Part shown: positions 50,712 through 58,651 of the stretch, one piece after another | How the letters are laid out: every line of letters begins with the position of its first letter | Numbering within the stretch: position 1 is the first letter of the stretch | From: Tellurirhabdus bombi | GTDB lineage: Bacteria; Bacteroidota; Bacteroidia; Cytophagales; Spirosomataceae | Length of the DNA: 64,000 nucleotides | Direction of reading: 5' to 3' | Assembly: GCF_021484805.1 (NCBI RefSeq) | Contig: NZ_CP090557.1 | Coordinates: 1-64,000 of the forward strand | Made by a program: the position numbers and the translations under genes | Notes under the pieces: model-generated | What the model saw: only the letters and a program-made list of their open reading frames with translations | Databases searched by the model: none | Told to the model about the DNA's origin: nothing

Positions 50712-51952
50712 TATAGTATTTGCTTGTAATACACCAACTCGTGTTTGGGCAGGAGATCGGGATGTAAAATTTTGATCATATCGGCCAGCACTAGTTGGGG
50801 ATTCACCGCTCCTGACTCCCAGAAATCGTTGGAGCCCCGTGCGTTGACCCGCTTGCTGTATCCGTAAACCTGACCCGTTTTGAAGGCTTTGAAATCTGCA
50901 TAACGAGCATCTTTGGCCAGAATATCCTGCTTGGAATTAATGTTGGTGATGCCCACGTTCAGCCAGCAATCGGCGGTTAGGGCGATGGGGTAAACAGCCT
51001 CGAAATTCAGGGGCAAACTACCCGTTGTTTTCGTTCCGCTCCAGGGATAGGTTGCCCCGGCATCCAGAAAAAAGCGGGTCATGTAACTGTCGCCATCAGG
51101 CACAAACCACGCATCTTTTGAATTCATACCGCTAATAATGGTCGGTTTTCGGGCTATATTTCGGGTTAGTTTGACCAGTCGGTTGTACTCTTTTTCAAGG
51201 GCACCAAACTTTTGATTAACTGCTTTTTCCTGATTCAGCAGCGCGGCCATCAGCTTCACCCACTCGGCCCGACCCAACGGCGTTGTTTCCACCCACTCGG
51301 AGTTGATCAGCACCGGCACCCCCGCGTCCGTCAGCGTGCGGTAGCGGTCCATGCGGGAAACCGGGCTACCCACCGCCATCAGCAAATCGGGGTGCATGGT
51401 AATCAACCGCTCTTCGTCAATGGTTTGGTCCTTACCCACCTCAACCACTTTTTTGGCCTCAATCCGCTGAATCACCTTGGAAGACGATACGTATTTCAGA
51501 TTACCCAACCCAACCAGAATATCCTCCGCCTCCAGAAAACCAACTAGTCCGACGTGCATGGACGACATGGCCACCAAGCTCCGCAGCGGAATTTCAATGA
51601 TCTGGCTTTTGGCGTAACCGTCTGGATGCGGCGTTCCCCGTTGCACCAGCACGTAGCGAATTGTATCCGCTTTTTGCTCGAACGGGTTCATGATTTCGAC
51701 CAGCTTGTAATTGTTGAAATACTTGATTCGGAAACCTTTCGCGTACCGAACCGCCGTTTTTTCCGCGAAGTAATCTTTAGAAGTGGCCGCCGTTTCCGAT
51801 TGCTCCGTTAGCGTCGATGCAGAGCTGCAACTGAGTAGCAGCCCGCTAAGGCCAACCAGCCAGGTCCCGAAAAAAAAGCGAAATAAGGGCAAAGGGTGCC
51901 GGAAATAGACTTGCCGACCGCCTTGCCTAAAGGTAGTTTCTTTGGTTGTCAT
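50711..51952 (-). CDS. btuF: Cobalamin-binding ABC transporter substrate-binding lipoprotein
   Basis: This 413-residue exported protein has a hydrophobic segment and lipobox (FGTWLVGLSGLLLSCSS, Cys at about 42) after a basic N-terminus. Two TroA/BtuF-like lobes follow: SMHVGLVGFLEAEDILVGLG, DLLMAVGSPVSRMDRYRTL, VPVLINSEWVETTPLGRAEW and the helix linking the lobes. It delivers corrinoid in the periplasm to BtuCD. Ligand identity rests on context. It is the first gene behind the cobalamin riboswitch. Confidence 0.88.
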   Translation of the reverse strand: MTTKETTFRQGGRQVYFRHPLPLFRFFFGTWLVGLSGLLLSCSSASTLTEQSETAATSKDYFAEKTAVRYAKGFRIKYFNNYKLVEIMNPFEQKADTIRYVLVQRGTPHPDGYAKSQIIEIPLRSLVAMSSMHVGLVGFLEAEDILVGLGNLKYVSSSKVIQRIEAKKVVEVGKDQTIDEERLITMHPDLLMAVGSPVSRMDRYRTLTDAGVPVLINSEWVETTPLGRAEWVKLMAALLNQEKAVNQKFGALEKEYNRLVKLTRNIARKPTIISGMNSKDAWFVPDGDSYMTRFFLDAGATYPWSGTKTTGSLPLNFEAVYPIALTADCWLNVGITNINSKQDILAKDARYADFKAFKTGQVYGYSKRVNARGSNDFWESGAVNPQLVLADMIKILHPDLLPKHELVYYKQIL

Positions 51953-51961
51953 GGTTCTACG

Positions 51962-51980
51962 AGCTTTTCTTCCGAAAGCT
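51962..51980 (-). promoter_or_regulatory. Hairpin between B12 aptamer and btuF start
   Basis: AGCTTT (51962-51967) and AAAGCT (51975-51980) form a small stem 10 bases upstream of the btuF ATG, a candidate expression platform that could hide the ribosome entry site. Short stem, so tentative. Confidence 0.35.
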
Positions 51981-51989
51981 GTGTCAGTA

Positions 51990-52140
51990 TGGTATAAAGG
52001 CAGGTCTTCTGACTTCCCCAGTTACTGGCGACCTTCCCATTCTAACGGAACAGTGGTATCATAAGCCAGTAATTTTGTTCAGTAGGGTTACAGCAGCGGA
52101 GACTGTTCCGGACTTCCACCGGCATTCCCTTTTCAAGCAA
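51990..52140 (-). promoter_or_regulatory. Cobalamin riboswitch
   Basis: The minus strand shows the AdoCbl-aptamer order: AAAAGGGAATGCCGGTGGAA then GTCCGGAACAG near the 5' side, GCTGTAACCC, an inner GCCAGTAACTGGGGAAGTC region, and the B12 box GTCAGAAGACCTGCC (about 51998-52012). It precedes btuF by about 45 bases and should switch off the whole btuF-to-cobC operon when cobalamin is plentiful. Confidence 0.95.
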
Positions 52141-52178
52141 TCTGCGAAAGAAGTACAGACTGCTACCTTTACAGCCGT

Positions 52179-52186
52179 CAAAACTA
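52179..52186 (-). promoter_or_regulatory. -7 box for the riboswitch-led B12 operon
   Basis: The minus strand reads TAGTTTTG, a full TAnnTTTG match, ending one base past the stop codon of the P-loop NTPase gene and about 40 bases upstream of the aptamer. A -33 TTG is not clear. Confidence 0.5.
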
Positions 52187-52741
52187 CTAAGAATTGTCTG
52201 TTTTAAAAAAGCGGTGCTGCTCTAGGGTGCTCAGAACAAACTCAACCCGACTGGTAATCGACGCTTTGGGAAGTTCAACTACGCTGTAACCGGCTTGTTG
52301 GTAACATTCTGTCAACGCCTGATACAAAGCAGTCGCTTCGGCAAATGTCTGCCAGCGCTCGCTGTCGTTCACATAGATGGCTTCCCAGGGCGGGGCCATA
52401 AAAACGGGGGAGCTATACCGATACTGTTCCAACGCCTGCCAATACGGTGCGGAAACGGGTCGCCCGCCAACGTGCAGATAAGCAATAATATCGGGAATGC
52501 CCCGGTCGAAAAACGTAACGTCCTGTTTTGCTTGCTCGTAGGCTTCCATCATTCGATCCAGCGCCAGACGGGCGAAACAGTCCAGATCGGTCCAGGGAAC
52601 GCAGGCACTTCCGAGGGCCACCTGCTCCTGAATCAACTGGCGCGACACTTCCTCCGAACCAGCAAAACCGCTCTTTTTCAGGGCTTCCAGCAAAGTGCTT
52701 TTTCCCGAACCCGGTCCGCCGGAAATAACAAATCTATCCAT
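52187..52741 (-). CDS. P-loop NTPase/kinase-like protein (AAA_28 type) in the B12 gene set
   Basis: This protein of about 184 residues starts MDRFVISGGPGSGKSTLLEA, with Walker A GGPGSGKST at residues 8-16. It has EEVSRQLIQEQVALG and FFDRGIPDIIAYL, a DRG Walker-B-like motif, and APPWEAIYVNDSERWQTFAE, which places a conserved Arg in a lid-like helix. This is the layout of AAA_28-type ATPases, which include small-molecule kinases such as the NadR ribosylnicotinamide kinase domain. It overlaps cbiB by 8 bases when the ATG at 52741 is used; a longer start at 52774 is possible. Position suggests a role in B12 synthesis; function is not known. Confidence 0.75.
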   Translation of the reverse strand: MDRFVISGGPGSGKSTLLEALKKSGFAGSEEVSRQLIQEQVALGSACVPWTDLDCFARLALDRMMEAYEQAKQDVTFFDRGIPDIIAYLHVGGRPVSAPYWQALEQYRYSSPVFMAPPWEAIYVNDSERWQTFAEATALYQALTECYQQAGYSVVELPKASITSRVEFVLSTLEQHRFFKTDNS

Positions 52742-53678
52742 TCCATAAACCAACATAAATAACGATGATTCCAACGACCATCAGCAAACAGCTTCGGTGG
52801 TTGATGGCGGCCACGCGCTCAATTTCCCGTGGTTCGATGATACGCTCCCGCTCCCCAATAAATGGCTTCTCGACCAGCACGCCGTGGTAGACGTTTGGCC
52901 CACCAAACCGACAATCCAGAATGCCAGCCAGGGCAGCTTCCGGGTAACCCGAATTGGGACTTTTATGCTGATTTCCATACCGAAAGACAAATCGGAAACC
53001 GCGCACACTACCCGTTACCAGCACCATCAGCAAGGCCGTCAGCCGCGCGGGAATTAAGTTAGCCACATCGTCCAGCCGAGCCGCAAACTTACCGAACTGT
53101 TCGTATTTTTCGTTCCGGTAGCCAATCATCGAGTCCAGCGTATTGATCATTTTGTAGAGCATCATGCCGGGAACACCCGCCAGCGCACAGAAAAAAAGCG
53201 GGGCAATGACGCCATCACTCAGGTTTTCGGACATCGTTTCCAGTACGGCAATCCGAATCTGCTGCGCACTCAACTGCGACGTATCGCGCCCGACAATGCG
53301 AGAAAGCTGCCGCCGCCCGGCTTCGAGTCCATCCTTTTCCAAAACGTCAAATACCCGCTCTCCTTCCGTGATCAGCCCTTTGTTGGCTAACCCGTACCAA
53401 ACCCAGATGGTATTTATTGGAATGAGTAGCCCCGGATGAATGTGCCGCAACGCCATTTCCAGACCCGTAAAAAACAGAAATACGGCACCACAAAGACCAA
53501 TTGTCAGGCACAATCCTTTCCAGAAGCGCCCGTTTCCTTTATTCAAAAAACGGGTTCCCTGCGCAATGGCGTTGCCAAAAACCCGGATCGGGTGCGGCCA
53601 ATTTTCGGGGTCACCGAGCAGCAAGTCAAGGATGTATCCCAACACTAAAGGCAAGGCCAACAGCGCTAACTCTTCCAT
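52734..53678 (-). CDS. cbiB: Adenosylcobinamide-phosphate synthase
   Basis: This 314-residue integral membrane protein attaches aminopropanol (phosphate) to adenosylcobyric acid. It has LALPLVLGYILDLLLGDPEN then WPHPIRVFGNAI at the start, the RDTSQLSAQQIRIAVLETMS segment followed by ENLSDGVIAPLFF, MLYKMINTLDSMIGYRN, and AGILDCRFGGPNVYHG near the end. All are CbiB hallmarks. The gene overlaps the cobD stop by 13 bases. The older cobalt-early name is CobD, so care is needed with synonyms. Confidence 0.95.
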   Translation of the reverse strand: MEELALLALPLVLGYILDLLLGDPENWPHPIRVFGNAIAQGTRFLNKGNGRFWKGLCLTIGLCGAVFLFFTGLEMALRHIHPGLLIPINTIWVWYGLANKGLITEGERVFDVLEKDGLEAGRRQLSRIVGRDTSQLSAQQIRIAVLETMSENLSDGVIAPLFFCALAGVPGMMLYKMINTLDSMIGYRNEKYEQFGKFAARLDDVANLIPARLTALLMVLVTGSVRGFRFVFRYGNQHKSPNSGYPEAALAGILDCRFGGPNVYHGVLVEKPFIGERERIIEPREIERVAAINHRSCLLMVVGIIVIYVGLWNG

Positions 53679-54679
53679 TCAGCTAAAGCATTGATTAACC
53701 GTTGGTTCGTCTCTGGGGCAAGCGTAGCCACGCGGAAATGTCCTTTTCCCAGCCCCCGGAAGTTGCTGGCATCCCGGATAAGCAGGCCATGCTGTTTAAT
53801 TAAAAATTGCTTCAGGGCGGCGGCAGTGCCGGTGCGTGTTTCGGCCAGAAAAAAATGAGTCTCGCTGTTGTACACCCGAAAGGCCTTATTTTCCCGCAGA
53901 TCGGCCACAAAGTCATCTTTGTCGGCAAGCAACTGCCTGACTGGCAACTGAATCGAATCGTATTGGTCAAAAATAAACTTTCCTGCTTCCAGCGCCATCG
54001 TGTTTACCGTCCAGGGTTGTTTCAGGGCTTTCAGGCGCTCTATGAGTTCGGGCGTGCCGACGAGGTAGCCCAAACGCAGTCCCGGTATGGCATAGGCTTT
54101 AGTCATCGAATGCATTACGACCAGATTATCGTACCAGGACAGTTCCGCAATCATGGTGGGCAGGCCAACAGTGAAGTCAATAAACGCCTCATCGACCACG
54201 AAAAGCGTCTTGGGATTCTGACTTATCCAAGCCGCCAGTTGCGCGAAGGTAGCGCCGGTGGGATTGTTGGGATTGCAGATAAAAACCAGATCGCTTATCA
54301 GGGGTGGTAGGTCCGCCAACGCATTCCAGGGCATAAATGTCAGCTCGTGATTGTGCATCCGGCAGGCGTCTTCGTATTCCGCAAAAGCGGGCACAACAAT
54401 GGTCGTTTTTCGACCGGCAAACGCCTGAGCCAGCAGGTAAATACTTTCCGTCGTCCCGCTGTTGACCAGCACCTGTTCGGGCTTGATCCCGTGGTGACTG
54501 GCCACCTTTTGAACCAGACTTTCGGCTACCACTTCCGGGTACCGGTTAATGGTCGCCCACTGGCTGAACAGGTGCTCTTTCAGCCCTTTGGGTTCGCCGC
54601 CGTACCAGACGTTGGTACTGAAATCCGCGATTATGGTTGAAGAATGACGGTAACTATCGTCTCCGTGTCCGTGAAGCAT
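53666..54679 (-). CDS. cobD: Threonine-phosphate decarboxylase (CobD/CobC-like PLP enzyme)
   Basis: This fold-type I PLP protein of about 337 residues has the HisC/CobD pattern: NSGTTESIYLLAQAFAGRKT, FICNPNNPTGATFAQLAAWI, VVDEAFIDF and MHSMTKAYAIPGLRLGYLVG with the PLP lysine. Near the C-terminus GLLIRDASNFRGLGKGHFRV carries the substrate Arg. Between cobQ and cbiB it should make (R)-1-amino-2-propanol phosphate from L-threonine phosphate. Histidinol-phosphate aminotransferase is the look-alike, ruled less likely by context. The ATG at 54679 is chosen because the extra frame to 54802 lies in cobQ. Confidence 0.88.
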   Translation of the reverse strand: MLHGHGDDSYRHSSTIIADFSTNVWYGGEPKGLKEHLFSQWATINRYPEVVAESLVQKVASHHGIKPEQVLVNSGTTESIYLLAQAFAGRKTTIVVPAFAEYEDACRMHNHELTFMPWNALADLPPLISDLVFICNPNNPTGATFAQLAAWISQNPKTLFVVDEAFIDFTVGLPTMIAELSWYDNLVVMHSMTKAYAIPGLRLGYLVGTPELIERLKALKQPWTVNTMALEAGKFIFDQYDSIQLPVRQLLADKDDFVADLRENKAFRVYNSETHFFLAETRTGTAAALKQFLIKQHGLLIRDASNFRGLGKGHFRVATLAPETNQRLINALAEWKS

Positions 54680-54683
54680 CCTG

Positions 54684-56168
54684 TTAGTCAGTAAGTTGCA
54701 AGCTCGCGTAAATCTGATCCATATCCACATTCGCCCGAATGACCTCAGCCAGCCGGTCGTACTGCTGGTCTTTAAACTGCCGGAAATCAAACGTCTGGTC
54801 ACTTAATTGACTGGTATAGTCAGCCAGCAACTCATCGACCACCGCGTTGTTGTCCAGAATGCCATGCAGGTAAGTCCCCCAGCATTTCGAACTCAGAAAA
54901 TAGCCATCCGTTCGGCCATCGGGCAAGTACGCAAGTGGCTGCACTTCGCCCCGGACGGTGGTATGGCCCATGTGAATTTCGTAGCCCAAACAGGTTTCAG
55001 AACTATTTCTAAAAGCAAACTGCTGCTGCTGCGTAGTCTTGGTAGGCTGCAAAATAGTCCGCACGGGCAGTAAGCCCAAACCCGGAACCGCCTCAATGCT
55101 GCCTTCAACGTGGTCGGGATCTTCAATCGTTTCGCCCAGCATCTGGTAACCACCGCAAATACCAATTACCGTTTTTCCATTTTTATGAGCCGTGTAAATC
55201 GCCTGCGCCACGCCGTTGTTTTTGATCGTCAGTAAATCGTCGATTGTGTTCTTACTACCGGGCAAAATTACAATATCGGCTTTGGCGATTTCGTCGGGCT
55301 GATTCGTGTAATATAAATTGACGCGCGGGTCTTTTTCCAGCCGGTCGAAATCCGTGAAGTTAGACAGACGCTTCAGCAAAATAACCGCCACGTTGACTTT
55401 GCCACTCACCGCCGACCGGTACTTGTTTTCCAGCGAAACCGAGTCTTCCTCTTCGATAAAAATATCCCGAAAATAAGGTAGAACGCCCACCACCGGAACG
55501 CCCGTCAGTTCTTCCAGCATCCGCCTTCCGTCCTCAAAAAGCCGACTGTCGCCCCGAAATTTATTGACCAAAATACCTTTGATGCACTGCCGTTCTTCCG
55601 GTGTCAGCAGAGCGATGCTTCCGTACACGCTGCCGAAAATCCCGCCCCGGTCGATGTCGCCAATGAGGTAGGTTGCCGCCCCGGCGTGGAGGGCCATGCG
55701 CAGGTTAGTAATGTCCCGGTGTTTCAGGTTTAGTTCCGAAATACTACCCGCCCCTTCCATCACCACCGGCGAATAGCGACTGGATAACCGGTCAAAAGCC
55801 TGCTTCACGGCGGCAAACAATTCGCTGCGGTCATTGCCCATAAAATAATCGTAGGCCGACTGATTACCAATCGGTTTACCGTTCAGAATCACCTGCGAAC
55901 TTTTATCGTTGGTGGGTTTGAGCAGCACGGGATTCATGTCGGTATGGCAGGGAATCCCCGCCGCTTCGGCCTGCACCGCCTGTGCCCGCCCAATCTCCAG
56001 ACCGTCTGGCGTGGCAAAGCTGTTGAGCGACATGTTCTGCGCTTTGAACGGCGCGGGTTCGTAGCCATCCTGCTTGAAAATCCGGCAAAATCCAGCGGTA
56101 ATCACACTTTTCCCAACGTCGGAAGCCGTGCCGACAAACATAATGGGGCGAAGTTTTGGTAGACGCAT
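54684..56168 (-). CDS. cobQ: Cobyric acid synthase
   Basis: This 494-residue glutamine-dependent amidotransferase (CobQ/CbiP) amidates adenosylcobyrinic acid diamide at positions b, d, e and g. The N-terminal dethiobiotin-synthetase-like domain holds VGTASDVGKSVITAGFCRIF then AQNMSLNS. The C-terminal class I GATase domain has GICGGYQMLG with the nucleophile Cys and GTYLHGILDN with the His. It starts at ATG 56168, one codon after a TTG in frame. It is the first visible gene of the leftward cobQ-cobD-cbiB-NTPase group and lies upstream of the cobalamin riboswitch. Confidence 0.95.
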   Translation of the reverse strand: MRLPKLRPIMFVGTASDVGKSVITAGFCRIFKQDGYEPAPFKAQNMSLNSFATPDGLEIGRAQAVQAEAAGIPCHTDMNPVLLKPTNDKSSQVILNGKPIGNQSAYDYFMGNDRSELFAAVKQAFDRLSSRYSPVVMEGAGSISELNLKHRDITNLRMALHAGAATYLIGDIDRGGIFGSVYGSIALLTPEERQCIKGILVNKFRGDSRLFEDGRRMLEELTGVPVVGVLPYFRDIFIEEEDSVSLENKYRSAVSGKVNVAVILLKRLSNFTDFDRLEKDPRVNLYYTNQPDEIAKADIVILPGSKNTIDDLLTIKNNGVAQAIYTAHKNGKTVIGICGGYQMLGETIEDPDHVEGSIEAVPGLGLLPVRTILQPTKTTQQQQFAFRNSSETCLGYEIHMGHTTVRGEVQPLAYLPDGRTDGYFLSSKCWGTYLHGILDNNAVVDELLADYTSQLSDQTFDFRQFKDQQYDRLAEVIRANVDMDQIYASLQLTD

Positions 56169-56234
56169 CAATCCTCGATTAATCTCTCACTAAGAAAGCA
56201 CGAAGGTAAAACTTTAATGTTTGCCAAAATACCC

Positions 56235-56242
56235 TACCTTTG
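56235..56242 (+). promoter_or_regulatory. -7 box of the thi operon
   Basis: TACCTTTG is a full TAnnTTTG match. Its predicted start site (about 56249) coincides with the first base of TPP-aptamer P1. No clear -33 TTG. Confidence 0.55.
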
Positions 56243-56248
56243 GCGAAC

Positions 56249-56336
56249 AACTTTAGGGGTGTCGGTCCAATGGCTGGTCTGACTGAGATAATACCCTCAA
56301 AACCTGATGCCGTTCGTACGGCCGTAGGGAAAAGTT
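56249..56336 (+). promoter_or_regulatory. TPP (thi-box) riboswitch
   Basis: P1 pairs AACTTT (56249-56254) with AAAGTT (56331-56336). The conserved thi-box parts follow in order: AGGGGTGTC, GACTGAGATAATACCC, AACCTGATGCCG and CCGTAGGGAAA. It precedes thiM by 70 bases and should lower expression of the thi salvage operon when thiamine pyrophosphate is high. Confidence 0.95.
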
Positions 56337-56406
56337 AGCTGGCTCCTGCGCGTTCAGAAGCGGCCTTCTCTTCTAAAGTTGCTGTTTTCACCCGTCAAAC
56401 AGCATT

Positions 56407-57213
56407 ATGACTTTATCCGATCAAACCATATGGAATGACCTCGAACAAATCCGTTCGCAGGCTCCTCTTGTGCAAAGCATTACCAACTTCGTGGTCATGA
56501 ATAACACGGCCAACGCCTTGCTGGCACTCGGTGCGTCCCCGGCAATGGTACACTCGGCGGAAGAAGTTGAAGAGTTCGTGACCATTGCCAGCGCTCTGGT
56601 AGTTAACATTGGCACGCTCGATACCAATTTTGTTGCGGGCATGAAACGGGCGATGCCGAAAGCTAAATCCCTGGGGAAACCCATCGTGTTCGATCCTGTT
56701 GGCGTTGGCGCGACCACTTACCGCAATCAAGTCAGTCGTGAATTGTTAGAACTAGCCTCCCCAACCATCATTCGGGGCAATGCCTCGGAAATCATGGCGC
56801 TGGCTGGCCTGAACGCCCAAACCAAGGGCGTTGACAGTACCCACGGCTCGTCGGCAGCGCTAGACAGTGCTCGCCAGCTCAGTCAGGCAACGGGGAGCGT
56901 GGTGGTCGTCAGCGGCGCCAGCGACTACATTGTTTCGGGCGAGCAGGTAGCCGTTATCGACAATGGCCACCCGATGCTGACAAAAGTAACTGGCATGGGC
57001 TGCACCGCCACTGCCCTCATTGCGGCTTTTTCGGCCGTCAACAGCGACCCGTTTGCGGCGGCGGTTCACGGCATGGCCGTCATGGGCATCGCGGGCGAAC
57101 TGGCCGCGCAACGGTCGTCGGGTCCGGGTAGCCTGCAACTCCATTTTCTGGATGTGCTTTATCAGCTTCCGTTCCGGCATATTTCTGAATCCCTTAAACT
57201 CCATTTTCTGTGA
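56407..57213 (+). CDS. thiM: Hydroxyethylthiazole kinase
   Basis: This 268-residue ThiM phosphorylates 4-methyl-5-(2-hydroxyethyl)thiazole in thiamine salvage. Typical parts are VQSITNFVVMNNTANALLAL then GASPAMVHSAEEV, PIVFDPVGVGATTYR, IIRGNASEIMALAG and KVTGMGCTATALIAAFSAV with the catalytic-site Cys. The start follows the TPP riboswitch. The stop overlaps the GTG start of thiE by 4 bases. Confidence 0.95.
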   Translation: MTLSDQTIWNDLEQIRSQAPLVQSITNFVVMNNTANALLALGASPAMVHSAEEVEEFVTIASALVVNIGTLDTNFVAGMKRAMPKAKSLGKPIVFDPVGVGATTYRNQVSRELLELASPTIIRGNASEIMALAGLNAQTKGVDSTHGSSAALDSARQLSQATGSVVVVSGASDYIVSGEQVAVIDNGHPMLTKVTGMGCTATALIAAFSAVNSDPFAAAVHGMAVMGIAGELAAQRSSGPGSLQLHFLDVLYQLPFRHISESLKLHFL

Positions 57214-57836
57214 GTCCGATTTATCTGGTAACGGACAGCGTCATTAGCCAGCAGGCGGGTCATACGCTGCCGTTCGTGGTCGAGGAAGCCTGTCGGGCGG
57301 GGGTTCGCTGGGTGCAGCTCCGCGAAAAGAACCTTTCGACGCGAGCGTTTCTGGAACTGGGTTTTCAGTTGAAGGCCATTACCCAGAAATACGACGCCAA
57401 ACTCATCATCAACGACCGCGTGGACATTGCCCTGGCCGTTGATGCCGATGGCGTTCACGTCGGTCAGGACGACATGCCCTACCATCTGGTTCGCTCGCTG
57501 CTGGGGCCGAATAAGATCGTTGGCCTGTCCATTAACAACCGGACTGAATTACTGGCGGCCCAGGATTTAGACGTTGATTATTTAGGCGTTGCGGCTATTT
57601 TTCCCACCGGCACTAAACAGGATACTTCCAGTGTGCTGGGTATCGAAGGACTAAGAGAAATTTGCGCGCTAACCCGCTTTCCGACTTTTGCCATTGGCGG
57701 CATCCACCCCATTAACATTCAAAAAGTTATGCAAACCGGCGTCACGGGTGTAGCCGTGGTGTCGGCCATTTGCGGCCAGCCTTGCCCCTACGAAGCCACC
57801 CGCGAACTGTTTGCTTTACTAGAACAATCCCGATGA
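57210..57836 (+). CDS. thiE: Thiamine-phosphate synthase
   Basis: This 208-residue TIM-barrel enzyme couples hydroxymethylpyrimidine pyrophosphate with thiazole phosphate. It has WVQLREKNLSTRAFLELG, AKLIINDRVDIALAVDADGV and HVGQDDMPYHLVR, with the C-terminal glycine-rich phosphate loop FAIGGIHPINIQKVMQTGVT. It starts at GTG 57210 and ends in an ATGA overlap with thiD. Confidence 0.95.
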   Translation: MSPIYLVTDSVISQQAGHTLPFVVEEACRAGVRWVQLREKNLSTRAFLELGFQLKAITQKYDAKLIINDRVDIALAVDADGVHVGQDDMPYHLVRSLLGPNKIVGLSINNRTELLAAQDLDVDYLGVAAIFPTGTKQDTSSVLGIEGLREICALTRFPTFAIGGIHPINIQKVMQTGVTGVAVVSAICGQPCPYEATRELFALLEQSR

Positions 57837-58639
57837 AAACATACACCAAAGTGCTCACCATTGCCGGCTCCGACAGCGGCGGTGGGGCCGGTATTCAGGC
57901 CGATCTGAAAACGTTTGCCGCGTTGGGTTGCTACGGCCTTTCGGTGCTGACCGCGTTGACGGCGCAGAACACCCGGGGCGTCAGCGCCATCCACGCCGTG
58001 CCGCCCGCCTTCATTGCCGAGCAGTTGAAAGCGGTGTTAAGCGATATCGGGGCCGATGCGGTCAAAATTGGAATGCTGCACTCGCCTGATGTCATTTCGG
58101 TGGTGGCCAACATGGTGACGGAGTTCGGAATTACCAATCTGGTTATTGATCCGGTGATGGTGGCCACCAGCGGCGACAAACTGTTGAAGGACGAAGCCAT
58201 CGACGCGCTAAAGACCGAACTGTTACCCCTCGCCTCGCTCCTGACGCCAAACATTCCGGAAGCCAGCGTGCTCCTGAACCAACCCATTCAGACGTTTGCC
58301 GACATGGAAGAGGCGGCTGCAGCTTTGTCTCAACTGTTTCCGGGAGCGGTTTTAGTAAAAGGAGGTCATCTAGCCGACGAAAAAAGTACCGATTTGCTGT
58401 ATATCTCGGCGGAGGAGCAATACCTATACCCAACCCAACGCGTCGAAACGCCCAACTCCCACGGTACGGGCTGCACCTTATCCTCGGCCATCGCCGCCGG
58501 ACTGGCTAAAGGACTACCCATGCCAGCAGCCGTCGATGCCGCCAAAACTTACCTGACTGCTGCCCTGAAAGCAGGAGCCGATTACACGCTGGGGCACGGC
58601 CACGGACCCGTTCATCATTTTTACAATTCCTGGAATTAA
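57833..58639 (+). CDS. thiD: Hydroxymethylpyrimidine/phosphomethylpyrimidine kinase
   Basis: This 268-residue ribokinase-like enzyme has VLTIAGSDSGGGAGIQADLK then TFAALGCYGLSVLTALTAQN, IDPVMVATSGDKLL and TPNSHGTGCTLSSAIAAGLA with the anion-hole GTGC. It phosphorylates HMP twice to HMP-PP for ThiE. The start is ATG 57833, overlapping the thiE stop; the upstream 21 codons in frame lie inside thiE. Confidence 0.95.
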   Translation: MKTYTKVLTIAGSDSGGGAGIQADLKTFAALGCYGLSVLTALTAQNTRGVSAIHAVPPAFIAEQLKAVLSDIGADAVKIGMLHSPDVISVVANMVTEFGITNLVIDPVMVATSGDKLLKDEAIDALKTELLPLASLLTPNIPEASVLLNQPIQTFADMEEAAAALSQLFPGAVLVKGGHLADEKSTDLLYISAEEQYLYPTQRVETPNSHGTGCTLSSAIAAGLAKGLPMPAAVDAAKTYLTAALKAGADYTLGHGHGPVHHFYNSWN

Positions 58640-58651
58640 CCTGTATTAGTA

